Of a stretch of 64,000 nucleotides of DNA, positions 9,285-16,738 are shown piece after piece. Each line of letters starts with the position of its first letter. Position 1 is the stretch's first letter. Made by a program: the position numbers and the translations under genes. The stretch is taken from NCBI GenBank assembly GCA_910584875.1, contig CAJUDA010000007.1, forward strand, positions 1-64,000. The letters are read 5' to 3'. The notes beneath the pieces are model-generated. The model was not told the DNA's origin and did no database searches. It saw only the letters and a program-made list of their open reading frames with translations. The stretch comes from an uncultured Eubacterium sp. Its GTDB lineage: Bacteria; Bacillota; Clostridia; Lachnospirales; Lachnospiraceae.

Positions 9285-10487
9285 ATGGCAGAACTGGCGA
9301 CGATAGAAGAGGCGTTGGAGGACATCCGGAATGGGAAAGTGATTCTCGTGATCGATGACCCGGACAGGGAAAATGAAGGGGATCTGATCTGTGCAGCTGA
9401 GTTTGCGACAACAGAGAATGTAAATATGATGGCGACCCATGCCAAAGGGTTGATCTGCATGCCTATGAGCAGGGAACTCACAAAAAGACTGGGACTGGAC
9501 CAGATGGTGGCGGTGAATACGGACAATCATGCAACGGCATTTACCGTATCCATCGACCACGTCGATACGACGACGGGGATTTCCGCTGTGGAGCGGTCGC
9601 TCACGGCGATGAAATGTGTCAGTGACGGGGCAAGGCCGGAAGATTTCCGGCGTCCGGGACATATGTTTCCGCTGGAGGCGAGAGAGGGCGGTGTACTCAA
9701 GCGTGCCGGGCATACCGAGGCGACGGTCGATATCATGAAGCTGGCGGGATTGAAGGAATGTGGTCTGTGCTGTGAGATCATGCGGGAAGACGGCACGATG
9801 ATGAGGACGACAGAGCTTCTGGAATTTGCCAGGGAACACGGGCTGCATGTGATCACGATCGAACAGCTGATACGGAAACGTCTGGAAAAGGAACGGCTGG
9901 TGAAACGGGAGGCAGAGGCGAAGCTTCCGACCAGATTCGGCGACTTTATCATTCATGGATACGAAAATATCACGAACGGGGAACACCATGTGGCGCTGAC
10001 CATGGGCGATATCGCCGATGGCGAGCCGGTTCTGTGCCGGGTTCACTCCGAATGCCTGACAGGGGATGTGTTTGGCTCCAAGCGCTGCGACTGCGGGGAA
10101 CAGTTAGAAAACGCACTGAAGATGATCGCGAAAGAGGGAAGAGGCATTCTTCTCTATATGCGGCAGGAGGGAAGAGGGATCGGTCTGATCAATAAGCTCA
10201 AAGCATACGAGCTTCAGGAACAGGGGTATGATACGGTGGAAGCCAACGTAAAGCTCGGCTTTGCGCCGGACCTGAGAGAATATGGCATCGGGGCGCAGAT
10301 CCTGTATGACCTGGGAGCGAAGAAGCTCCGCCTGATGACGAATAATCCCACAAAGATTTCCGGACTGGCGGGATACGGGATCAGCATCGAAGAGCGTGTG
10401 CCAATCGAGATCGAACCAAAACCGGAAGATTATAAATATCTGGTGACAAAGCAGGAAAAAATGCAGCATATGACGCATTATAAATAA
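9285..10487 (+). CDS. ribBA: bifunctional DHBP synthase / GTP cyclohydrolase II
   Basis: This fusion enzyme makes both precursors of riboflavin. The N-terminal half (to about residue 200) is 3,4-dihydroxy-2-butanone-4-phosphate synthase, with the acidic loop DDPDRENEGDL, the THAKGLIC block and RPGHMFPLEAREGGVL. The C-terminal half is GTP cyclohydrolase II, with the zinc cysteines in HSECLTGDVFGSKRCDCGEQL and the catalytic RQEGRGIGL loop. GTG at 9282 is also possible, but ATG at 9285 lies 9 bases from GGAGG and fits better. It stands third in ribD-ribE-ribBA-ribH. Confidence 0.96.
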   Translation: MAELATIEEALEDIRNGKVILVIDDPDRENEGDLICAAEFATTENVNMMATHAKGLICMPMSRELTKRLGLDQMVAVNTDNHATAFTVSIDHVDTTTGISAVERSLTAMKCVSDGARPEDFRRPGHMFPLEAREGGVLKRAGHTEATVDIMKLAGLKECGLCCEIMREDGTMMRTTELLEFAREHGLHVITIEQLIRKRLEKERLVKREAEAKLPTRFGDFIIHGYENITNGEHHVALTMGDIADGEPVLCRVHSECLTGDVFGSKRCDCGEQLENALKMIAKEGRGILLYMRQEGRGIGLINKLKAYELQEQGYDTVEANVKLGFAPDLREYGIGAQILYDLGAKKLRLMTNNPTKISGLAGYGISIEERVPIEIEPKPEDYKYLVTKQEKMQHMTHYK

Positions 10488-10521
10488 GATGGAAAAAAAT
10501 ACAAAACTGGAGGTAAGAAAC

Positions 10522-10983
10522 ATGAAAACATTAGAAGGAAATGTAATGGGAAACGGGATACGGGTAGGTATCGTTGCAGCGCGGTTTAATGAATTTATCG
10601 TGAGTAAGCTGATTGGCGGTGCGGAAGATGCACTGGTCCGTCATGGCGTCAATACAGATGACGTCGAGCTGGCATGGGTGCCGGGGGCATTTGAAATCCC
10701 GGTTGTGGCACAGAAGATGGCACAGTCTGGAAAATATGATGCCGTCCTCTGTCTGGGGGCTGTGATCAAAGGCTCTACCTCTCATTATGATTACGTCTGT
10801 GCAGAGGTCAGCAAAGGGATCGCCGCTGTCAGCCTGAATACCGGGATGCCGGTTTTGTTTGGCGTGCTGACGACAGATAATATCGAGCAGGCGATCGAGC
10901 GTGCCGGGACAAAAGCAGGCAATAAAGGATACGATGTGGCGTGTGCAGCGATCGAGATGGTTAATCTGATGAAAAATATGTAG
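10522..10983 (+). CDS. ribH: 6,7-dimethyl-8-ribityllumazine synthase
   Basis: This enzyme condenses the ribBA products into the lumazine used by RibE and usually forms icosahedral shells. It has 153 residues, with VGIVAARFNEFIV at the start, WVPGAFEIPVVAQKMA in the middle and LCLGAVIKGSTSHYDYVC. The start is at 10522, 8 bases after GGAGG; an earlier in-frame ATG at 10489 has no ribosome site. The stop TAG coincides with the first three bases of a repeat-family relic (10981-11016). A strong terminator follows, so this is the end of the operon. Confidence 0.95.
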   Translation: MKTLEGNVMGNGIRVGIVAARFNEFIVSKLIGGAEDALVRHGVNTDDVELAWVPGAFEIPVVAQKMAQSGKYDAVLCLGAVIKGSTSHYDYVCAEVSKGIAAVSLNTGMPVLFGVLTTDNIEQAIERAGTKAGNKGYDVACAAIEMVNLMKNM

Positions 10984-11016
10984 CTGGGCGGCACCAATCT
11001 GAACCCGTTGAGCTAA
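10981..11016. repeat. 36-bp relic of the dispersed TA-flanked repeat
   Basis: It begins TAGCTGGGCGGCACCAATC, continues with TGAACCC and ends GTTGAGCTA. It therefore has the left end and the last bases of the right end of the 60094-60362 element with the middle missing. Its first TAG is the ribH stop codon. Confidence 0.6.
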
Positions 11017-11022
11017 GAAAAA

Positions 11023-11068
11023 GGCTGTGCCTGACAGGATATGTGTGGGCACAGCCTAGGTTTTTTTT
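11023..11068 (+). terminator. terminator of the riboflavin operon
   Basis: GGCTGTGCC (11023-11031) pairs with GGCACAGCC (11048-11056), followed by TAGG and eight T. Confidence 0.85.
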
Positions 11069-11075
11069 ATAAATA

Positions 11076-11987
11076 TCATCCGTTCACAAGCTCTTCCAGC
11101 ATTTTGGGAAGTTCGGTATCCATGTTTTCATCCGTGAACTGGCAGGTACCGACGGCCTTATGTCCGCCTCCGCCATATTTGAGCATCAGATGACCGACAT
11201 TGACCGTAGATGTTTTGTTAATGATACTGTATCCAACAGCGGCAGAACAGCCCTTGCCGCCCTTGCCGTTTACGATCCAGCATGATATGTTCTGTTCGGG
11301 ATACATACTATAGATCATAAAACGGTTTCCCGAGTAGATGGGATCCACTCCTCTCAGATCGGTAATGATCACATCTTTTTCAATGCGGGTGTGTGCCCGG
11401 ACCATTTCCTGGAATTTTTCTGCCTGTTCATGGTATATTTCAATCCGTTCCACCACATCCGGCAGGGAAAGTATTTCGTCTGTCGTCATGGTGCGGCAGG
11501 CGTCAATGAGTTTTTCCATCAGCTGATAGTTGGATATACGGAAATTTCTCCAGCGGCCCAGACCGGTGCGGGGATCCATGATATAGCCGACCAGGATCCA
11601 TCCGGTGGGATGCAGGATCTCGTCAATGGTGAGGTTGGCAGAATCCACTTTATCAACAGCTTCCATCATATCGTCAAATTGCGGAAATTTATCCCTGCCG
11701 CCATAGTATTCATATATGATACGGGCACAGGACGGAGTAATACGGCTCTCACCCTTGTATTTTCCGGCTAATTGCTGCCGTTCGTGCTCGCTGGAATGAT
11801 GATCGAACCAGAGACCGCATCCCGGCACATAAGGAACATTGGCGAGACAATCATCTTCGGTGATCTCAACCAGACCATCCTGCAGATCTTTTGGATGGGC
11901 AAATTTCCAGTGATCGATAATGCCAGCCTCTTTCAGCAAAGCGGCACATGCTAATCCGTCAAAATCGGATCGTGTAACTAATCTCAT
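11076..11987 (-). CDS. DHH-family phosphoesterase
   Basis: This is a predicted Mn-dependent phosphoesterase of the DHH/DHHA1 superfamily, which includes exopolyphosphatases, oligoribonucleases and cyclic dinucleotide hydrolases; the substrate here cannot be assigned. The first metal motif is SDFDGLACAA (D8, D10), the DHH signature is FDHHSSEH (62-64), and the C-terminal DHHA1 loop is YGGGGHKAVGT. There are 303 residues from the ATG at 11987; a TTG start at 12014 would add nine residues. Its promoter (TTGCCC-17-TATAAT on the reverse strand, 12037-12065) is divergent from the chemoreceptor gene. It is convergent with the riboflavin operon. Confidence 0.85.
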   Translation of the reverse strand: MRLVTRSDFDGLACAALLKEAGIIDHWKFAHPKDLQDGLVEITEDDCLANVPYVPGCGLWFDHHSSEHERQQLAGKYKGESRITPSCARIIYEYYGGRDKFPQFDDMMEAVDKVDSANLTIDEILHPTGWILVGYIMDPRTGLGRWRNFRISNYQLMEKLIDACRTMTTDEILSLPDVVERIEIYHEQAEKFQEMVRAHTRIEKDVIITDLRGVDPIYSGNRFMIYSMYPEQNISCWIVNGKGGKGCSAAVGYSIINKTSTVNVGHLMLKYGGGGHKAVGTCQFTDENMDTELPKMLEELVNG

Positions 11988-12036
11988 TCTTAAATTAACC
12001 TCCGTTTCCTTCAATTTGTAAACGTATTATTAAATA

Positions 12037-12065
12037 ATTATACTATAAATTTTCAGTGAGGGCAA
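12037..12065 (-). promoter_or_regulatory. promoter of the DHH phosphoesterase gene
   Basis: On the reverse strand, -35 TTGCCC (12060-12065), 17-base spacer, -10 TATAAT (12037-12042). Confidence 0.65.
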
Positions 12066-12087
12066 TCATTTTGTGGGGAACATTATA

Positions 12088-12116
12088 TTGTCAACGGATA
12101 TTTTTTTTGATACAAT
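12088..12116 (+). promoter_or_regulatory. promoter of the chemoreceptor-like gene
   Basis: -35 TTGTCA (12088-12093), 17-base spacer, -10 TACAAT (12111-12116). It is of sigma-A type, not the motility sigma-D type. Confidence 0.7.
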
Positions 12117-12152
12117 GAAAATATATAAAAATATTCGGGATTGGAGGACATT

Positions 12153-13622
12153 ATGGAGAAGAAAATCGAGATTAGTAAAAATTTTTTGGCTTTGTTATCC
12201 TGGTCGGTTACGATAGCTATTTTATGTATTGCCTACATAATAGAGGTAATAAAAGGAACGCGTTCCGTCCCGTATGTCTGTGTCGTTCTGGCGATCGGTT
12301 TCGTCCCGGTGATCGCAGGGGTTATCATGTACCGCATGAAACCGGAAGCGCGGGCACTGAGGCTTTTACTGGCTGTTTCCTATCAGGTTTTTTATCTGGT
12401 GAATATGCTGCAGAGTCCTTATGCAGTAACCGTTATATACATAATTCCGATCTTTGCGGTAGTCGCAGTATACGGAAGAGCGGTATTCTGCGGTATTGTC
12501 TGTAGTACCTCGGTGCTGATCGTGATCATACGGATCATTTATTTTTCTGTTTTGGGCAATACGAGCGCCACGGATATTACCCAGTATGAAGTACAGTTTT
12601 TTGGTGTTCTGCTGAGCGGCATTTTTCTGACCCTGGCGGTGCGCCAGATCCAGAAAGTAAATGCGATGCGTCAGGATATGCTCGCGGAAAGTATGGAGAA
12701 GTCACAGAAGGTAGCAGATCAGATCGTCTCTGCGGGTGAAAATGTAAAGGGCAATATCCTTGAGATAGAACAGAGCATGAATTCGCAGGTAGAGAGCGCC
12801 GCCCGTATGTCAGATGCCATGGGTGAAATGTCGTCTGCGGTAAACCAGGTGGCTGTGAAACTGGAGAATCAGAGTGATGTAACCCGCCAGATCCAGAAAT
12901 CAGTCGGCAGGATCAGCGATGCGGCAGATCATATGGCAGAGACGTCGGCAAAGACGATCGAACTGGTGGACATCAGCAGTCATATGGTATCGGACAGTAA
13001 AAATAAGTCAGATGCGATCCAGCGTACGTCCAATGATATTGCAGAGAATCTTGCCCGGCTCAAAAAAGGAGCAGATGATATGCAGGAGATCGTCACTGTG
13101 ATCCAGTCGATTACGGAAAATACAAACCTGTTGTCCCTGAATGCGTCGATCGAGGCGGCGAGAGCCGGAGAGGCGGGGAAGGGATTTGCCGTTGTTGCTG
13201 AGGAAATCCATAAGCTGGCGGCAGATACCCAGAATTCTGCGGTAGAGATCACCGGACTGCTGGAGAATTTCCAGCATATATCCGATGAAGTGCGCCACAG
13301 TGTCAACGGTATGCTGGAAGATATCGAAGAGCAGAATACCAATATCGGGAAAACCTATTCCGAATTTGATGTGATGCAGCAGGAACTGAGCGAACTGGAT
13401 AAGGAAGCATCAGGAATCCGGGATGAGATGCGGGAACTCAGGAAATCCAATCAGGTCATCGTGGATGCGATCACCGAGATGTCCGCCGTATCCGAGGAGA
13501 TGGCGGCAAGTGCCAGAAGTGTGGAGGAAACCAGTGTGATTAACCGGGAAGCGGGAGAAAAGACTGGGCAGCAGGTGGAAGCGATCGCAGAAGAGATCCA
13601 GAATCTTATGTCCATTCACTGA
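12153..13622 (+). CDS. methyl-accepting chemotaxis-type signalling protein
   Basis: This 489-residue membrane protein has about six hydrophobic segments in the first 165 residues and no sizeable external ligand domain, followed by a long coiled coil and a methyl-accepting signalling tip. The conserved hairpin tip is visible as NLLSLNASIEAARAGEAGKG followed by FAVVAEEIHKLA. Instead of the usual four-helix periplasmic sensor, the membrane bundle itself is probably the sensor (inference). The start lies 5 bases after GGAGG. No che or flagellar operon is in view, so it may act in motility encoded elsewhere or in a non-motility chemosensory array. Confidence 0.88.
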   Translation: MEKKIEISKNFLALLSWSVTIAILCIAYIIEVIKGTRSVPYVCVVLAIGFVPVIAGVIMYRMKPEARALRLLLAVSYQVFYLVNMLQSPYAVTVIYIIPIFAVVAVYGRAVFCGIVCSTSVLIVIIRIIYFSVLGNTSATDITQYEVQFFGVLLSGIFLTLAVRQIQKVNAMRQDMLAESMEKSQKVADQIVSAGENVKGNILEIEQSMNSQVESAARMSDAMGEMSSAVNQVAVKLENQSDVTRQIQKSVGRISDAADHMAETSAKTIELVDISSHMVSDSKNKSDAIQRTSNDIAENLARLKKGADDMQEIVTVIQSITENTNLLSLNASIEAARAGEAGKGFAVVAEEIHKLAADTQNSAVEITGLLENFQHISDEVRHSVNGMLEDIEEQNTNIGKTYSEFDVMQQELSELDKEASGIRDEMRELRKSNQVIVDAITEMSAVSEEMAASARSVEETSVINREAGEKTGQQVEAIAEEIQNLMSIH

Positions 13623-13639
13623 TCAAGTTTATTAATTGC

Positions 13640-13672
13640 GGGGCAGAGAACGGCACAGCCGCCATCTGCCCC
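13640..13672. other. stem-loop between convergent genes
   Basis: GGGGCAGA (13640-13647) and TCTGCCCC (13665-13672) pair perfectly between the chemoreceptor and erm 3' ends. There is no proper T-run on either strand, so its terminator role is uncertain. Confidence 0.45.
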
Positions 13673-13695
13673 ACATGATTGTTTCGTATTATGGA

Positions 13696-14481
13696 TTACT
13701 GCATTCTCTGAAAACATCGGAATAAGCAGAGCCATTGGATATAGAGTATTTCTCCGCCCGGAGTCAGCGGGGGGAGTTTTTCACGTTTCAGCGCAGTGTT
13801 GATCTGCTTTCTGGTGAGAAGGCTTCTTTTGCCGAATAGTCCGTATTTCTGTGAATGTTCAACAAAATGCCGGAACGCCCGGTACTCTTTTTTGGTTAGC
13901 TCCGGCGTTTTCTTTCTGGCAAGGTGCAGCAGGACGCAGTCCACTGACGGCATGGGGTGGAAATCGCTGCGCCGGAAGTGCCAGGCAATTTCTATGTCCC
14001 AGCCCGGTTTCAGAAGAAGAGACTGTGTTGTTTCCCGGTCCCTGCCTATAAATCTTTTTGCCGCCCCTTTTTCCACGATGATCCATATATCCTGTGGCGG
14101 ATTGGCTGTTTCCGTTAATTTTCGGATGATCTTTGTTGTGATAAAGAACGGGATATTGGCAAATATTTTGTAATTGATTCCCGATGGCAGCCGGTAATGC
14201 AGAAAATCTCCGCAGATCAGTTTCAGGTTCTCACAGTCGGATAATTTCTCTTTTGCCTGTTCATATAAGGTTTTGTCAATCTCGACGGAATACAGGCGGC
14301 GGCAGTTCCGGCAGAGGGTGCGTGTCAGATGCCCCTTCCCGGTACCGATCTCAATTACGGTATCCTGCCTGTTTATATTACTGACCGCAACAATCCGTTC
14401 CAATAATTTTCTGCTCGTTAAGAAATTCTGGGATACCGAAACTTTTTTGCCCGGATCCCGGTGATTTGTATTGTTTGACAT
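13696..14481 (-). CDS. erm: Erm-type 23S rRNA (adenine-N6)-methyltransferase
   Basis: This 261-residue SAM-dependent methyltransferase of the KsgA/Erm superfamily is closest in pattern to Erm, which methylates A2058 of 23S rRNA and blocks macrolide, lincosamide and streptogramin B binding. Erm-like blocks are SVSQNFLTSRKLL (15-27), the SAM loop VIEIGTGKGHLT (42-53) and NIPFFITTKIIRKL (109-122, catalytic motif IV). KsgA proteins instead start with the QNFL(x)D..K pattern and have NLPY. The start at 14481 is fixed by GGAGG seven bases upstream; the open frame further upstream is leader. A long structured leader with its own short ORF precedes it (14482-14755), typical of inducible erm genes. 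Which Erm class it belongs to, and its activity, are not proved. Confidence 0.85.
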   Translation of the reverse strand: MSNNTNHRDPGKKVSVSQNFLTSRKLLERIVAVSNINRQDTVIEIGTGKGHLTRTLCRNCRRLYSVEIDKTLYEQAKEKLSDCENLKLICGDFLHYRLPSGINYKIFANIPFFITTKIIRKLTETANPPQDIWIIVEKGAAKRFIGRDRETTQSLLLKPGWDIEIAWHFRRSDFHPMPSVDCVLLHLARKKTPELTKKEYRAFRHFVEHSQKYGLFGKRSLLTRKQINTALKREKLPPLTPGGEILYIQWLCLFRCFQRMQ

Positions 14482-14500
14482 ATTGCCCTCCATTTTTCGT

Positions 14501-14531
14501 TTAATAAATAATGAAAAGGCAATAAAAAAAT
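14501..14531 (-). promoter_or_regulatory. anti-Shine-Dalgarno segment in the erm leader
   Basis: In the erm transcript, AUUUUUUUAUUGCC (14518-14531) can pair with GGCAAUAAAAAAAU (14660-14673). Its UAUUGCC part can instead pair with GGCAAUA at the erm start (14481-14487). These pairings exclude each other. Confidence 0.55.
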
Positions 14532-14604
14532 GCAACTCCAACAGACCTGGCACGAAAAAACCAGTTCCCGGACAAGGTGTTGATGATCCGCAAGTGTAAG
14601 TATA

Positions 14605-14626
14605 GCCGGACGGCGCCGTTGAGCAT
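14605..14626. repeat. repeat-family relic in the erm leader
   Basis: CGGCGCCGTTGAGCATA matches the terminal word of the 60094-60362 element. It lies between the leader terminator and erm. Confidence 0.45.
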
Positions 14627-14628
14627 AA

Positions 14629-14658
14629 CAAAAAAGCCCACTTTAGTCAGAGTGGTGC
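14629..14658 (-). terminator. leader terminator (attenuator) upstream of erm
   Basis: In the erm direction, GCACCACT (14651-14658) pairs with AGTGGGC (14636-14642) and is followed by TTTTTT. It stands between the erm promoter and erm with no other gene between, so it can only serve as an attenuator there. On the + strand the same hairpin is followed by GATTTTTTT. Confidence 0.7.
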
Positions 14659-14677
14659 GATTTTTTTATTGCCAATG

Positions 14678-14704
14678 CTATCGAATGCGAATACATCCCC
14701 ACAT
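14678..14704 (-). CDS. erm leader peptide, 8 codons
   Basis: The short frame MWGCIRIR lies in the erm leader with a strong ribosome site, AAGGAGG (14715-14721), ten bases before its ATG. The C-terminal Arg-Ile-Arg fits the Arg/Lys-X-Arg/Lys pattern at which macrolide-bound ribosomes are known to stall (as in the ErmD leader, with its RLR). A stalled ribosome here would cover the RNA that pairs with the downstream leader segments. Detection rests on position, ribosome site and motif; translation is not shown. A second frame (14643-14696, MYSHSIALAIKKSHHSD) overlaps it and ends inside the attenuator hairpin, but its ATG is 18 bases from the ribosome site. Confidence 0.6.
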   Translation of the reverse strand: MWGCIRIR

Positions 14705-14751
14705 TTGCTGGAAACCTCCTTCGAAACCCCGCTGATCTGCTGCGGGTTGAT

Positions 14752-14779
14752 TTGCCTATTTAGTATATCATGGTATAAT
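14752..14779 (+). promoter_or_regulatory. promoter of the GNAT gene
   Basis: -35 TTGCCT (14752-14757), 16-base spacer, -10 TATAAT (14774-14779). It overlaps the divergent erm promoter. Confidence 0.65.
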
Positions 14780-14790
14780 GGAAGAATCAA
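14762..14790 (-). promoter_or_regulatory. erm promoter
   Basis: Reverse strand: -35 TTGATT (14785-14790), 17-base spacer, -10 TATACT (14762-14767). Transcription should begin near 14755, giving a leader of about 270 bases. Confidence 0.7.
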
Positions 14791-14809
14791 CATTACAGGG
14801 AGAAAAAAT

Positions 14810-15292
14810 ATGAATCAGCTGATTGAATGGAGCCCTGCATGGGAAAATGCTGTGCAGGAGTATAAGAACGAATTCTTGGAGGCAGGCATGGACTGGGAGG
14901 GGATGGGCGGCTCAGGTGAGCCGGGGAAAGAGACAGAACCAGGAAAATATGTGTCCAGTACCTACCTTTATGTAGACGGGGAAGAGGACCGGATCATTGG
15001 TCTTGTGAATCTGCGCCAGGGACAGGATGCGGAGAGTCTGGCGCAGATTGGCAATATAGGATTCAGCATCCGGCCCAGTGAGCAGAAAAAAGGCTGTGCT
15101 GTCCGTATGCTTCAGGAGGCTGCGGCGCTTTCTGTGATGCAGGGGATCGTTCCGTGGTATATGGTCTGTCTTGCCAGCAATACGGCATCAAAGAAGGTGA
15201 TCACAAGGCTTGGCGGGAGAAAGCAGGGGGAGATCACAGGAGAGGAAGGATGTCCGGTGAGAGAAAGATATGTGGTATACGACGTTTTTTGA
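14810..15292 (+). CDS. GNAT-family N-acetyltransferase
   Basis: This 160-residue acetyltransferase has the acetyl-CoA loop SIRPSEQKKGCAVRMLQEA (about 85-103) and the later strand-turn ASKKVITRLGG, as in many GNAT enzymes. The acceptor is unknown. The start at 14810 follows a CAGGGAG ribosome site; the frame is open upstream to 14669 without a ribosome site. It is divergent from erm, and the two promoters overlap. Since some GNAT proteins modify antibiotics, a shared resistance role is conceivable but not shown. Confidence 0.8.
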   Translation: MNQLIEWSPAWENAVQEYKNEFLEAGMDWEGMGGSGEPGKETEPGKYVSSTYLYVDGEEDRIIGLVNLRQGQDAESLAQIGNIGFSIRPSEQKKGCAVRMLQEAAALSVMQGIVPWYMVCLASNTASKKVITRLGGRKQGEITGEEGCPVRERYVVYDVF

Positions 15293-15364
15293 TTGCTTTC
15301 TGTATTTCATCGTGGTAAAATGAGTTCCAATCTATTTGAAAGAAAAGAATGGGGACAGGCAGAT

Positions 15365-16738
15365 ATGGCAGATAAAAATACAATACAGGATATGACAACG
15401 GGGAATCCGACGTCACATATTTTGAAATTTTTCTTTCCGCTGTTATTTGGTATGCTGTTTCAGCAGCTGTACAATCTGGTAGATACGGCGATCGTCGGGA
15501 AGTTTCTTGGACCTCCGGCGCTTGCGGCAGTAGGAGCGACAGGATCGGTCAATTTCCTTGTCATCGGGTTCTGTATGGGAGTCTGTAATGGCTTTGCCAT
15601 TCCGGCAGCGCAGAAGTTTGGGGCAAAGGATGAACAGGGGCTGCGGCGTTTTGTGGCAAACAGTGTCTGGCTTGCCATCGTATTTGCCGTCGTCATGACG
15701 GTGGCGGTATCGCTGCTCTGCCGTCAGATTCTGGTCTGGATGGATACGCCGCCGGATATTCTGGAAGGGGCATATTCGTATATCATTGTTATATTTCTTG
15801 GGATACCGGTGACGTATTTGTATAACCTGCTCTCTGGTTTTATGCGGGCGCTGGGAGACAGCCGGACGCCGCTGGTCTTCCTGATCATATCCTCCCTGCT
15901 GAATATCGCTTTTGACCTGGCGGCGATCCTGATCTTTCACCTGGGAGTGGCGGGGGCAGCGTATGCCACAGTGCTGGCGCAATTGATTTCAGGTATTCTC
16001 TGTCTGATCTATATGATAAAGAAATTTCCCATCCTCCATATCAGAAAAGGAGAATGGAGACTGAGCGGACATTGTGTGGCACGCCTGTGTGGTATGGGGA
16101 TACCGATGGGGTTACAGTATTCGATAACAGCGATCGGCAGTGTGATTTTACAGAAATCAGTAAATTTACTGGGTTCTACAGTTGTAGCAGCGATTGCGTC
16201 CGGGGGCAAACTCAGTATGTTTCTCTGTTGTCCCTTTGATGCCATGGGATCTACGATGGCTACTTACGCCGGGCAGAATCTGGGGGCAAAGAAGCTTGAC
16301 CGTGTGGACCGGGGAATCTTCTCCTGCAGTCGTCTGGCGCTGGTTTATTCCCTGTTTGCCTGTGTCGTTGTCTTCCTCGTCGGGAAATATATGGCGCTTC
16401 TCTTTGTGGACGGCAGCGAGACAGAGCTGATCGGACTGATCCAGAGTTATCTGCGATGGATGGGGGTATTCTATTTTCCGCTGGCGCTTGTCAACATTGT
16501 ACGGTTTACGATCCAGGGACTGGGATTTGGCAAACTGGCGATCCTGGCAGGAGTATGCGAGATGGCGGCGCGAAGCGTAGTGGGATATTTCTTCGTCCCC
16601 AGACTGGGATTTATCGCTGCCTGCACGGCAAGTCCGGTTGCCTGGATCCTGGCGGATGCGTTTCTGATACCGGCATATTTCCTTGTGGTGCGGTATCTCA
16701 GGCAGCATATCCTTGAGAAAGGGGCGGATGCGGCATGA
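15365..16738 (+). CDS. MATE-family efflux transporter
   Basis: This is a 457-residue cation-coupled multidrug exporter with twelve hydrophobic segments arranged as two six-helix halves. The N-terminal half has the usual MATE opening SHILKFFFPLLFGMLFQQLY, followed by NLVDTAIVGKFLG, and the second half has the corresponding PMGLQYSITAIGS block. The start at 15365 gives the typical MATE N-terminus; other ATGs lie upstream at 15293 and 15320. The stop overlaps the start of the HAD gene (ATGATAA). The substrate cannot be assigned. Confidence 0.88.
   Translation: MADKNTIQDMTTGNPTSHILKFFFPLLFGMLFQQLYNLVDTAIVGKFLGPPALAAVGATGSVNFLVIGFCMGVCNGFAIPAAQKFGAKDEQGLRRFVANSVWLAIVFAVVMTVAVSLLCRQILVWMDTPPDILEGAYSYIIVIFLGIPVTYLYNLLSGFMRALGDSRTPLVFLIISSLLNIAFDLAAILIFHLGVAGAAYATVLAQLISGILCLIYMIKKFPILHIRKGEWRLSGHCVARLCGMGIPMGLQYSITAIGSVILQKSVNLLGSTVVAAIASGGKLSMFLCCPFDAMGSTMATYAGQNLGAKKLDRVDRGIFSCSRLALVYSLFACVVVFLVGKYMALLFVDGSETELIGLIQSYLRWMGVFYFPLALVNIVRFTIQGLGFGKLAILAGVCEMAARSVVGYFFVPRLGFIAACTASPVAWILADAFLIPAYFLVVRYLRQHILEKGADAA

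Noticed and set aside
14501..14626. 41-codon ORF (starts MLNGAVRLYLHL) between the attenuator and erm
   Set aside because: No ribosome site before its ATG, and it lies after the terminator, so it is unlikely to be the sensing leader peptide.
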